Assembly (NCBI GenBank): GCA_018673915.1
Contig: JABHBK010000030.1
Coordinates: 1-51,724, forward strand
Reading direction: 5' to 3'
Origin: Nitrospina sp.
Lineage (GTDB): Bacteria; Nitrospinota; Nitrospinia; Nitrospinales; VA-1
DNA length: 51,724 nucleotides
Numbering within the stretch: the first letter of the stretch is position 1; each line of letters begins with the position of its first letter. The notes beneath the pieces are model-generated. The model saw only the letters and a program-made list of their open reading frames with translations. It was not told where the DNA came from and searched no databases. Positions 16,591-25,107 of the stretch are shown one piece after another. The position numbers were made by a program, and so were the translations under genes.

Positions 16591-17721
16591 ATGCTGACTC
16601 AGGTACAACCCACCACTAAAAATTTTCCCGGTCGCTTTGGCGAATTGGTCCAGTTCCCATTACAACGTATTCACATTGAACTGACCAATGTGTGCAACTT
16701 CGACTGCACCTTCTGTCCCAAGCAGGAAATGACTCGCCATTATGAATACATGGATTTTGAGAGAGTCTGCGGAATTATCGACGAAATCGCCGAGTACAAT
16801 ATGGCAGAAAAAATCACCTTCCATGTGATGGGCGAACCGTTCATGCATCCCCGGTTTTTTGAAATTCTCGATCATGCGGCACAGTTGGGCATGAAGACAG
16901 GCATCACGACCAATGGAACTTATCTCGATGAAGAGATGGCGATCAAACTGGAAAAAGTAACCGCCTCTCAGGTGAACATCTCCCTGCAAACTCCTGATGA
17001 AGAATCTTTCAAAACTCGGAAGTCTCGGCGGATGAAATTCGATGAGTACCATAACCGTATCTTGAAATTCATTGAAGGCTGTCTTAAGCAGGAAAAGCCA
17101 CCAAAAATAAAAGTCCATTTTTTGAACACATCGATTAAAACAGAAGTACCGGGCGATGACTGGACAGTAGGCACAATGAGTGTCATCAACAACACCAAGG
17201 AGCTACGCAAAACGTTTCGGTATTGGTCTCAGGAGGTTCATAAAGTCTGCCCGCCTCTCAACGAAGAAAAGCGTTTGGAAGTTGAAAAAAGTATCGACAA
17301 ACTTTCTGCCTTTAAATGGAACGTGGTAGAAATAGCGCCAAATATCCATTTCGAGACTTACATCCTCAACACCTGGGGTAATGCATTCGCCGAAGGCGGG
17401 GAAGTAGTCCCTTCAAAAACTGGTTATTGCGCAGCCTTGAGCGACCATTTTGCCATTTTGTGCAGCGGAGATTTAATTTATTGTTGCGTGGATTACGATG
17501 GCAAAACCAAAGCTGGCAACGTGTTTGAAAATTCAATCACAGAGATATTAAATACCAAACCGGTTATTGATGCAGTGGAAGGATTTCAAAAGAATAAAGT
17601 AATACACCCGCACTGCCAAAAATGTTTGGGCGGAAGTACTTGGTTTAAGTCGGTGGTCAACCGGTTAGGTTCGATCATTATCTGGAAATACCTCAAACCA
17701 TTCTTTTATAAAACAAGCTAA
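16591..17721 (+). CDS. Radical SAM / SPASM-type enzyme, substrate unknown
   Basis: A 376-residue radical SAM protein. The 4Fe-4S/SAM motif CxxxCxxC is at C35, C39 and C42 (NVCNFDCTFCPK), followed by a TIM-barrel pattern including the HVMGEPFMHP and TGITTNGTYL strands. A C-terminal cysteine-rich part (YCAAL, LIYCCVDYDG, HCQKCLG) resembles a SPASM auxiliary-cluster domain. Such enzymes modify peptides, sugars or cofactors. No precursor peptide is visible nearby. It follows the zinc ribbon gene by 19 bases and ends six bases before tRNA-Pro. No function beyond the superfamily can be given. Confidence 0.82.
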   Translation: MLTQVQPTTKNFPGRFGELVQFPLQRIHIELTNVCNFDCTFCPKQEMTRHYEYMDFERVCGIIDEIAEYNMAEKITFHVMGEPFMHPRFFEILDHAAQLGMKTGITTNGTYLDEEMAIKLEKVTASQVNISLQTPDEESFKTRKSRRMKFDEYHNRILKFIEGCLKQEKPPKIKVHFLNTSIKTEVPGDDWTVGTMSVINNTKELRKTFRYWSQEVHKVCPPLNEEKRLEVEKSIDKLSAFKWNVVEIAPNIHFETYILNTWGNAFAEGGEVVPSKTGYCAALSDHFAILCSGDLIYCCVDYDGKTKAGNVFENSITEILNTKPVIDAVEGFQKNKVIHPHCQKCLGGSTWFKSVVNRLGSIIIWKYLKPFFYKTS

Positions 17722-17727
17722 AACAGT

Positions 17728-17804
17728 CGGGATGTAGCGCAGCCTGGTAGCGTACCTGCTTCGGGAGTAGGGGGTCGGAGGTTCAAATCCTCTCATCCCG
17801 ACCA
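17728..17804 (+). tRNA. tRNA-Pro (anticodon CGG)
   Basis: A 77-base cloverleaf with encoded CCA. The acceptor stem CGGGATG pairs with CATCCCG (17794-17800), followed by A and CCA. The anticodon stem CCTGC/GTAGG (one G-T pair) holds the loop TTCGGGA, placing CGG at 17762-17764, which reads CCG. The T arm has the standard GGTTCAAATCC core. A possible -10 TATAAA lies at 17707-17712, inside the end of the radical SAM gene, and a run of six Ts follows. Confidence 0.95.
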
Positions 17805-17887
17805 TTTTTTAATATTTCCCTTCCTGGTCCACTCACTCTTAGATTAAATTGTAACAAGATATTCACCTTATTTTAATTTTTTGAAAA

Positions 17888-19480
17888 ATGATTATAGCCA
17901 GTAATATTGAAAAGTCGTATGGCCCACAAAGCCTGTTTGAAGAAGTCTCTTTTCTTATCAATAAAGGAGAACGCGTTGGCCTGGTCGGTAAAAACGGGAC
18001 CGGGAAATCAACTCTATTCAGAATGATATTGGGACAAGAGAGCATCGATTCTGGAATTCTATCGACTCCAAAAGGTTACAGAATTGGAGCCCTGGAGCAG
18101 CATATCCACTTCACCCAACCCACCGTTCTCAAGGAATGCATCGAAGCTTTGCCACCCGAAAAGCAATGGGATCATTATAAGGCCGAGATTATCCTTTCTG
18201 GACTGGGTTTTTCGGAGCAGGATTTTGAAAAAGACCCTGCTACCTTCAGTGGTGGGTTCCAAGTCCGTATCAATCTTTGTAAAGCCTTGCTGGCCGATCC
18301 TAATATGCTTTTGCTTGACGAGCCAACCAACTACCTTGATATTCTTTCACTACGTTGGCTCAAGGAATATCTCAATAAATGGCCCGGCGAAATGATGATC
18401 ATCACTCATGACCGTGACTTCATGGATAAAGTCACAACCCACACTCTCGGCTTACATCGGAAGCAAGCCAGAAAAGTCAGTGGCGGTACTATTAAATTCT
18501 ACGAACTGATGATTCAAGAGGAAGAAACCTACGAGCAAACTCGAAAAAATCTGGAGAACAAAAAAAAGGAAATGCAATCTCTTATAGATCGCTTTCGCGC
18601 CAAGGCCTCAAAAGCCACCATGGCTCAATCACGCCTAAAAATGATGGAAAAGATGGGCACGATGGAAAAATTGGATACTGAGAAAAATCTAGGATTCAGG
18701 TTTAACCATCTTTCCTGCCCGGGAAAAACCATCATGAATATTGAACACCTTTCATTCTCCTACGATAAAAAACCAGAAAATAATATTTTTTCAGATATCT
18801 CATTCTCGATCGGAAAGAAAGACCGCATAGGAATAATTGGAGCCAATGGAAAAGGCAAGTCGACTTTATTAAATTGCCTGGCAGGTGAACTGGTGCCGAA
18901 CTCTGGCTCGATCGTCCCGCACCCCTCTACCTGTGTGGGGCATTTTGGCCAGACCAATATTGACCGTCTCGAACCACAGAATCAGGTTCTGCATGAGATA
19001 CTCCGTTCCAATCCCAGCCTTTCCCTGCAAGCGGCCCATAGCATATGTGGAGCCATGATGTTTGAGGGAGACCTGAGCAAAAAAAAGGTGAACGTATTAT
19101 CTGGAGGGGAAAGGAGCCGTGTTCTACTGGGGAAAATTATTTCTCACCCCACTAATCTATTACTTTTGGATGAACCTACTCATCATCTCGATGTAGAATC
19201 TATTGAAACTTTGATCGAAGAGTTGAACGATTATGCCGGGGCTCTGGTAATTGTTACTCACTCCGAACTGATATTAAAAACTTTGGCTAAAAACTTAATC
19301 ATATTTCACCGCGGACGAGCAGAATATTTTCATGGCGGATACGAAGACTTCCTGGAAAAAGTTGGCTGGGAAGGAGAGCCGGTTACTGAAAAAAAGGTGA
19401 AAACTAAAATAAACAAAAAAGAAGCCCGCAAATTGCGAGCACTTGAACGTCAACAAGCTCAGGCCAGCCAGGACGCCTAA
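17888..19480 (+). CDS. ABC-F family ATPase (ribosome-associated type)
   Basis: A 530-residue protein with two ABC domains and no membrane segments, so it is an ABC-F translation factor and not a transporter. Walker A sites are GKNGTGKST (34-42) and GANGKGKST (about 316-324). The signatures are FSGGFQVR and LSGGERSR, with Walker B LLLLDEPT in the second domain and the same pattern in the first. The inter-domain linker (about 215-265) is a charged helix pair with RFRAKASKATMAQSRLK, the part that enters the ribosome near the P-site tRNA. A lysine-rich tail follows. Relatives are Uup/YheS/YbiT types. Antibiotic resistance cannot be inferred. Confidence 0.92.
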   Translation: MIIASNIEKSYGPQSLFEEVSFLINKGERVGLVGKNGTGKSTLFRMILGQESIDSGILSTPKGYRIGALEQHIHFTQPTVLKECIEALPPEKQWDHYKAEIILSGLGFSEQDFEKDPATFSGGFQVRINLCKALLADPNMLLLDEPTNYLDILSLRWLKEYLNKWPGEMMIITHDRDFMDKVTTHTLGLHRKQARKVSGGTIKFYELMIQEEETYEQTRKNLENKKKEMQSLIDRFRAKASKATMAQSRLKMMEKMGTMEKLDTEKNLGFRFNHLSCPGKTIMNIEHLSFSYDKKPENNIFSDISFSIGKKDRIGIIGANGKGKSTLLNCLAGELVPNSGSIVPHPSTCVGHFGQTNIDRLEPQNQVLHEILRSNPSLSLQAAHSICGAMMFEGDLSKKKVNVLSGGERSRVLLGKIISHPTNLLLLDEPTHHLDVESIETLIEELNDYAGALVIVTHSELILKTLAKNLIIFHRGRAEYFHGGYEDFLEKVGWEGEPVTEKKVKTKINKKEARKLRALERQQAQASQDA

Positions 19481-19536
19481 TGGCCTATAAGCTTTCATCC
19501 CTAGTCCCTACAGAATAATTCAACACATACCTTATC

Positions 19537-22002
19537 ATGATCGACAAATTCAGTCACGAGCCGGGCAAAGTCACGCGAGAAGCTCTTAAGCTATGGTTCC
19601 AACATCACCTGAAATACACTTTGGTGGACGATAAATTTTCTGCAACCAAAATGGATCACTTCATCAGCCTAGCCTTATCAGTGCGAGACCATCTCGTTAG
19701 CCGGTGGCTCCAGACCCAACAATCCTATCACGAGAATAATGTAAAAAGAGTTTACTATTTATCTATGGAGTTTCTGATTGGAAGATTATTGACCAATAAT
19801 TTGATCAATCTTGGAATATACGATGAATACAAACAAGCTCTAGATGAAATGGGTTATGACATCAGCGAACTGGAAGAAACAGAAGTTGAAGCGGGGTTAG
19901 GTAACGGTGGGCTTGGGCGACTGGCAGCCTGCTTTCTTGATTCCATTGCCAGCTTGGGAATTCCTGGATACGGATATGGAATCCGTTACGAATTTGGTAT
20001 CTTTCACCAGAAAATAGTAAGGGGTTATCAGGTTGAAATGGCTGACAACTGGTTGCGTGTGGGCAATCCCTGGGAAATCCCCAGGCCCCGCTCCTTGGTC
20101 CCTGTCAATTTTTATGGCCGCGTGGAATCGAATCAGAACGCGCAAAACAAAAAGACACAAAAATGGATCGACACCCAAAATGTCATGGCCATGGCTCACG
20201 ATATCCCCATCCCAGGTTACAAAAACAATACGGTCAACAACCTTCGTCTATGGAGCGCTCGGTCAAGCCGGGAGCTGGAACTGGAACATTTCCAAGCCGG
20301 AGATTATTTTCAGGCCGTACAAAACAAGCATGAAAGCGAAATAATTTCCAAAGTATTGTATCCCGCCGATCACAACCAACTGGGAAAAGAACTCCGCTTC
20401 AAACAAGAATACTTTTTCGTTTCTGCCTCCCTGAGCGATATTGTCCGGCGTTATAAAAAACGCCATACCTCATTTGACATGTTTAGTGAAAAGGTTGCCA
20501 TCCAGTTGAATGACACACATCCCGCACTGGCCATCGTTGAATTAATGCGCATTTTGACAGACCTTGAAAATGTTCCCTGGGAAAAAGCCTGGAAAATAAC
20601 AGTCGATACCTTTGCATTTACCAACCATACGATTCTTCCCGAGGCGATGGAAAAATGGTCTGCAGAGTTATTCGGTAGAGTTTTACCCAGGCATCTGGAA
20701 ATCATTTTTAAAATTAACCAGCAGTTTATGGATCAGATACTGGAACGTTATCCTGATGATGTAGGAAGAATGAACAGGATGTCCCTGATTGAAGAAAATC
20801 ACACAAAATATATTCGAATGGCAAACCTTTCAATTATTGGAAGTCATTCGACCAATGGAGTTGCGGAACTGCATTCCACTATACTCCGTGAAAAAGTTTT
20901 TTCTGATTTCCATGAAATGTTTCCAAACCGGTTTAATAACAAGACCAATGGAATCACACCACGCCGCTGGCTGAAGGCCTGTAACCCAGAACTTTCCAAG
21001 CTGATAACTGATTATATTGGAGACTCATGGGTTCATGATTTATCAGAAATAAAAAAACTTCAGGATCATATCAACGATTCCGATCTTATCCAACGCTGGA
21101 AAAAAATCAAAACTGACAATAAAATTCTATTGTCAAAACACATTAAAGATAGTTTAGATTTGGAAGTTGATCCAAACTCTCTGTTTGAAACTCAAATCAA
21201 AAGAATTCATGAATATAAAAGACAGGTCTTAAGTATTTTACATGCCATAGCCCTTTATAATCGTATACGAAGAAACCCGGAAAATTTCAAAGCCCCCAGG
21301 ACCATAATGTTTTCCGGTAAAGCGGCACCTGGTTATGCCATGGCAAAGTTGATCATCAAATTCATAAATTGCGTTGCAGACACAATAAATACCGACACTA
21401 GCTTACGGGGGAAGTTAAAGGTAGTGTTTTTGCCAAATTACTCCGTGACTCTGGCAGAAAAAATTATTCCAGCCTCTGATCTTTCCGTACAAATTTCAAC
21501 AGCCGGAATGGAAGCTTCTGGCACCGGAAATATGAAGTTATCTCTCAATGGCGCTTTAACTGTGGGAACACTTGATGGGGCTAATATTGAAATAATGGAA
21601 GAAGTTGGAAATGATAATATCTTCATATTTGGATTGAACGCCAATGAGGTTATGGAAAAAAAGCAAGCGGGTTACCAACCTAGAGACCTTTACACGCAGA
21701 ATCTGGAGTTAAGGGAAGTTCTGGATATGGTTCGTAAAGGCTTTTTTTCCGGCCCACAGGGGAATCTATTTCAACCTATCTTGGAAAACCTTCTGGATCA
21801 TGGCGACCCTTATATGGTCCTTGCAGACTTCCAACCCTTCTGTGATATCCAGGAGGAAATAGGCAAAGCCTATTTAGATAGCGACGCATGGATAAGAAAA
21901 TCCATCATCAATGTTTCCAGGATGGGAAAATTTTCCAGTGATCGATCCATTAAAGAATATGCAGATAATATTTGGAACATCCCCGTTAATCCAAAAAAGT
22001 GA
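19537..22002 (+). CDS. glgP: Glycogen phosphorylase
   Basis: An 821-residue enzyme that releases glucose-1-phosphate from the non-reducing ends of glycogen. The active-site pattern EASGTGNMK places the pyridoxal-phosphate lysine at K667. The GLGNGGLGRLAACFLDS glycine loop and NKTNGITPRRW are also present, and the length is typical of the bacterial family. It is the only glycogen gene here on the plus strand. It ends 11 bases from the end of malQ, with no visible terminator between them. The cluster with malQ and glgB points to storage polysaccharide turnover. Confidence 0.97.
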   Translation: MIDKFSHEPGKVTREALKLWFQHHLKYTLVDDKFSATKMDHFISLALSVRDHLVSRWLQTQQSYHENNVKRVYYLSMEFLIGRLLTNNLINLGIYDEYKQALDEMGYDISELEETEVEAGLGNGGLGRLAACFLDSIASLGIPGYGYGIRYEFGIFHQKIVRGYQVEMADNWLRVGNPWEIPRPRSLVPVNFYGRVESNQNAQNKKTQKWIDTQNVMAMAHDIPIPGYKNNTVNNLRLWSARSSRELELEHFQAGDYFQAVQNKHESEIISKVLYPADHNQLGKELRFKQEYFFVSASLSDIVRRYKKRHTSFDMFSEKVAIQLNDTHPALAIVELMRILTDLENVPWEKAWKITVDTFAFTNHTILPEAMEKWSAELFGRVLPRHLEIIFKINQQFMDQILERYPDDVGRMNRMSLIEENHTKYIRMANLSIIGSHSTNGVAELHSTILREKVFSDFHEMFPNRFNNKTNGITPRRWLKACNPELSKLITDYIGDSWVHDLSEIKKLQDHINDSDLIQRWKKIKTDNKILLSKHIKDSLDLEVDPNSLFETQIKRIHEYKRQVLSILHAIALYNRIRRNPENFKAPRTIMFSGKAAPGYAMAKLIIKFINCVADTINTDTSLRGKLKVVFLPNYSVTLAEKIIPASDLSVQISTAGMEASGTGNMKLSLNGALTVGTLDGANIEIMEEVGNDNIFIFGLNANEVMEKKQAGYQPRDLYTQNLELREVLDMVRKGFFSGPQGNLFQPILENLLDHGDPYMVLADFQPFCDIQEEIGKAYLDSDAWIRKSIINVSRMGKFSSDRSIKEYADNIWNIPVNPKK

Positions 22003-22013
22003 AGCTAACATTC

Positions 22014-23516
22014 TCAAACCCTGCCATAAAATTTAGTCCATTTAGCAAGTTTCTCCGTTATACTTTTTGACCATTGCCCAGGCAGTAATCGCCACTCCCA
22101 ATTATTTTCCGCAATTCCAGGACAATTCATGCGGGCTTCAGAGCCCAAACCCAACACATCCTGCATGGGCAGAATGACCGTATCAGCAACGGAACTCATT
22201 GCCAGAACTATCAATTCATCAGAAACAGTGTCGGCGCAGATATTTTTTCCTAGAATATTTTCCAACTTCATTCTGGATTCATTGCTCAATTCCTCTACAA
22301 ACCAACCGCGCACGGTATTGCAGTCATGCGTTCCTGTATAGAGGACACAGTTTTTCACATGGTTGTTCGGAGCATAAGGGTTTTCCAAAATGTCTCCATC
22401 AAAAGCAAAAATTAAAAGTTTCATTCCAGGAAACCCAAATCGTGTCATAGCGTCCTTGACATCTTGAGTAATAACACCCAGATCTTCAGCAACAACGGGG
22501 ATAGATTCAAAATCATTCATCAGTGTAGAAAACAATTCAATCCCAAGGCTTTCCTGCCATTGCCCATTTATGGCGGTTGGTTCACCAGCGGGTATCTCCC
22601 AGGCTGCAAGAAAACCTCGAAAATGATCAATCCTTACCAGATCAAATAAATCCAGGTTATGTTTCATTCTCGAAATCCACCAGGCAAAACCAGTTTGGTG
22701 GAGATAGTCCCAGTCAAAAACAGGATTCCCCCATTTTTGTCCTGTTTCACTAAAATAGTCAGGAGGGACTCCGGCAACAACAACAGGTTTTAATCCTTGA
22801 TCAAGCTTGAAAACATTTGGGTGACCCCATACATCGGCACTATCATAATTTACGTAAAGGGCCACATCACCAAATATGCGCAATCCTTTATCCTGACAAT
22901 AGTTCTTAAGTTCCATCCACTGACAATATAAAATAAATTGAAAATATTTCTCTCTTTCCAACGGTTCTTGCAAGTTCCCTACATAACGATCTATCGCATC
23001 AGGGTTCCTTTTCTTTATATCCTCAGGCCACTCATTCCAGGAACATCCATCAAACAAGTTTTTAAGCACAGTAAATAGGCAAAAATCGTCAAGCCAATAT
23101 GAGTTTTGAGTACAAAATTTTTCAAACTCATTATTTCCCACGCTTTCTTTGAAGCGGTCATAACATTTTGTTAAAAGTTTTATTTTGAATTCCAAAACAG
23201 ATGAGTATTGAACCCGTTCTGATAGAAACTCCGGAGCGAACTCAAGGTCACCTTCTTTCAGCAAGCCATCTCGAACCAAGAGTTCAGGGCTGACAAACAA
23301 TGGGCTGATTGCAAAAGCTGAAGTACAACTATAAGGCGAATTCCCGAACGAAGGAGGGTTTATGGGAAGGATTTGCCAAAGAGACTGGCCAGACTGTATT
23401 AATGATTCAACAAATTCAAATGCAGAGAGCCCAAAATCTCCAACACCAAACCTGGATGGCAAGGATGTAATATGAAGGAGAATACCACTGCAACGATTTT
23501 CATATTTGTGAGGCAT
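22014..23516 (-). CDS. malQ: 4-alpha-glucanotransferase (amylomaltase)
   Basis: A 500-residue GH77 enzyme that transfers maltosyl and longer segments between alpha-1,4-glucans. The N terminus has the family pattern CSGILLHITSLPSRFGVGDFG. Catalytic residues are D297 (VRIDHFRG, nucleophile), E344 (VAEDLGVI, acid/base) and D398 (GTHDCNT). It lies 63 bases downstream of the GH57 gene on the same strand. It probably recycles the short maltodextrins that GlgP leaves behind, so that phosphorolysis can continue. Confidence 0.96.
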   Translation of the reverse strand: MPHKYENRCSGILLHITSLPSRFGVGDFGLSAFEFVESLIQSGQSLWQILPINPPSFGNSPYSCTSAFAISPLFVSPELLVRDGLLKEGDLEFAPEFLSERVQYSSVLEFKIKLLTKCYDRFKESVGNNEFEKFCTQNSYWLDDFCLFTVLKNLFDGCSWNEWPEDIKKRNPDAIDRYVGNLQEPLEREKYFQFILYCQWMELKNYCQDKGLRIFGDVALYVNYDSADVWGHPNVFKLDQGLKPVVVAGVPPDYFSETGQKWGNPVFDWDYLHQTGFAWWISRMKHNLDLFDLVRIDHFRGFLAAWEIPAGEPTAINGQWQESLGIELFSTLMNDFESIPVVAEDLGVITQDVKDAMTRFGFPGMKLLIFAFDGDILENPYAPNNHVKNCVLYTGTHDCNTVRGWFVEELSNESRMKLENILGKNICADTVSDELIVLAMSSVADTVILPMQDVLGLGSEARMNCPGIAENNWEWRLLPGQWSKSITEKLAKWTKFYGRV

Positions 23517-23579
23517 GTATATATATCAGGGAAATATTGTTCATTGAGAAACTCTAATTAAAGTGACTTGGTTAGAGAT

Positions 23580-25061
23580 TCAAACTTTGATATCTAGGGT
23601 AGCTTCTTTAATGACATTTATATAAATCAGAGCACCGTTCCCTTTCTCAGGAATATTACTCTCTGCCAATTCAAGATATTTCATAAAATGCGGTTCCAGT
23701 ATTTTTCCAGCGATTTCTTCGGCCAGCTGAATGGCTTTACCGGCGTATAACAAAATCTGTTCTGTTTCGATTCCCGATATATCGTTAAAAAACCATCCAC
23801 AACTGGTATACATGAGCATAGAATTGCGTTGCAGTTCCAGAAGTTTTAGCGCAATATCCTTTTCCGATTTCTCTAACTCACGCAATGAATGCTTGGTAAA
23901 AAATGATTCTCTATTTACCCGGTTTATGCAAACATCAATATATTGGTTCCTAGCCTCCCAAGGCTCTTTAAACAAACCCTGGCCAACTTCCAGAAAAACA
24001 GAGTCCAATTCTCCCTGCAGCCAGTCAAGCGCCTCTCTTAAAGGAGCTCTCCAGCTTTGATTCCAATCCTGATGACCACCCGTTTCACACCCACAATGAC
24101 TTTTCCAACGGGATACCCCGTGAGCACAACTCCATGAAGTGTTTTCCTTGATTTCAATTTCTTGTAACGGTGGAAAATTTTCCAAATACTCAGCGTAATT
24201 GGTCAACCTTGCATCAATATTGTCATCAATGTATTGCAGTGCAAATGCCAGTGCCATATCTCCAAACTTATGATGATGCCCATAAGTTTCTCCATCTGTA
24301 GCAACACTAAGTAATTGAGAACCACCATTATTGTCAGTATGTATTAGCTTCTCAGCAAAACATTTGCCATCCCGCAAAAGATTATCAAACGCCAGGGATT
24401 GCGACAATGAACCATTGTAAAAGAAAACATTTATGCTCCTCCCCTTCCCCAACTTTATTTCATAGGGCCGGTAGATATCTAAACCCTCACCCATCTTTTC
24501 ATCGTGAGTCAATAGACTACCCGCCTGATGGGGTGCCAAAACTGTAAACCGAATTCCTAAGTCTGCCATGATCTGGAGAGTTTCCAAGTCCACAGCCGTT
24601 TCAGGAAGCCACATCCCTTCCGGCAAACGTTTAAACCGATATTCAAAATCCCGGATTCCCCAATAGACCTGAGTATACTTATCCCGCAAGTTTGCCAGCG
24701 GCATAATTATATGTGAATGGCATTGCGCCATTGCCGAACCATGTCCAGAAAATTTTTCTCGGCTGATTTCATCTGCTTCCAGAATCGCCTGATACGTATC
24801 GGGAGCCTTGCTTTCCATCCAACTTAGCAAGGTAGGGCCAAAATCAAAACTAATATTGGAATAGTTGTTGACCAACTCTATGATAGAACCCTTTTCATCA
24901 AGTATTCGAGCGCGCGTATTAGGGCCGTAGCATTCAGCATGAATACGCTCATTCCAATCATGAAAAGGGTATGCTGATTCCTGGTATGAAATAGCCTCCA
25001 ACCATGGGTTTTCCCTGGGTGGCTGGTAAAAATGTCCGTGTATGCAAATATACCTGTTCAT
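23580..25061 (-). CDS. GH57 family protein with a shortened C-terminal DUF3536-like region
   Basis: A 493-residue member of glycoside hydrolase family 57. Motif 1 is HGHFYQPPRENPW (residues 8-20). The catalytic nucleophile is probably E154 in WLPE, and the acid D256 in TDGETYGHHH. From about residue 305 the sequence turns into a DUF3536-like region (SWSCAHGVSRWKSHCGCE, WNQSWRAPLREALDWL). As I recall, proteins of this architecture are usually 700-800 residues, so about 250-300 residues are missing. Only 63 bases separate it from malQ, so the rest is not hidden in another frame. It probably acts on alpha-glucan, but the exact activity is not known. Confidence 0.82.
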   Translation of the reverse strand: MNRYICIHGHFYQPPRENPWLEAISYQESAYPFHDWNERIHAECYGPNTRARILDEKGSIIELVNNYSNISFDFGPTLLSWMESKAPDTYQAILEADEISREKFSGHGSAMAQCHSHIIMPLANLRDKYTQVYWGIRDFEYRFKRLPEGMWLPETAVDLETLQIMADLGIRFTVLAPHQAGSLLTHDEKMGEGLDIYRPYEIKLGKGRSINVFFYNGSLSQSLAFDNLLRDGKCFAEKLIHTDNNGGSQLLSVATDGETYGHHHKFGDMALAFALQYIDDNIDARLTNYAEYLENFPPLQEIEIKENTSWSCAHGVSRWKSHCGCETGGHQDWNQSWRAPLREALDWLQGELDSVFLEVGQGLFKEPWEARNQYIDVCINRVNRESFFTKHSLRELEKSEKDIALKLLELQRNSMLMYTSCGWFFNDISGIETEQILLYAGKAIQLAEEIAGKILEPHFMKYLELAESNIPEKGNGALIYINVIKEATLDIKV

Positions 25062-25107
25062 GAATTCAATATTTATTTCTTATTTTGCACGCAAGGGCAA
25101 CAATCAT

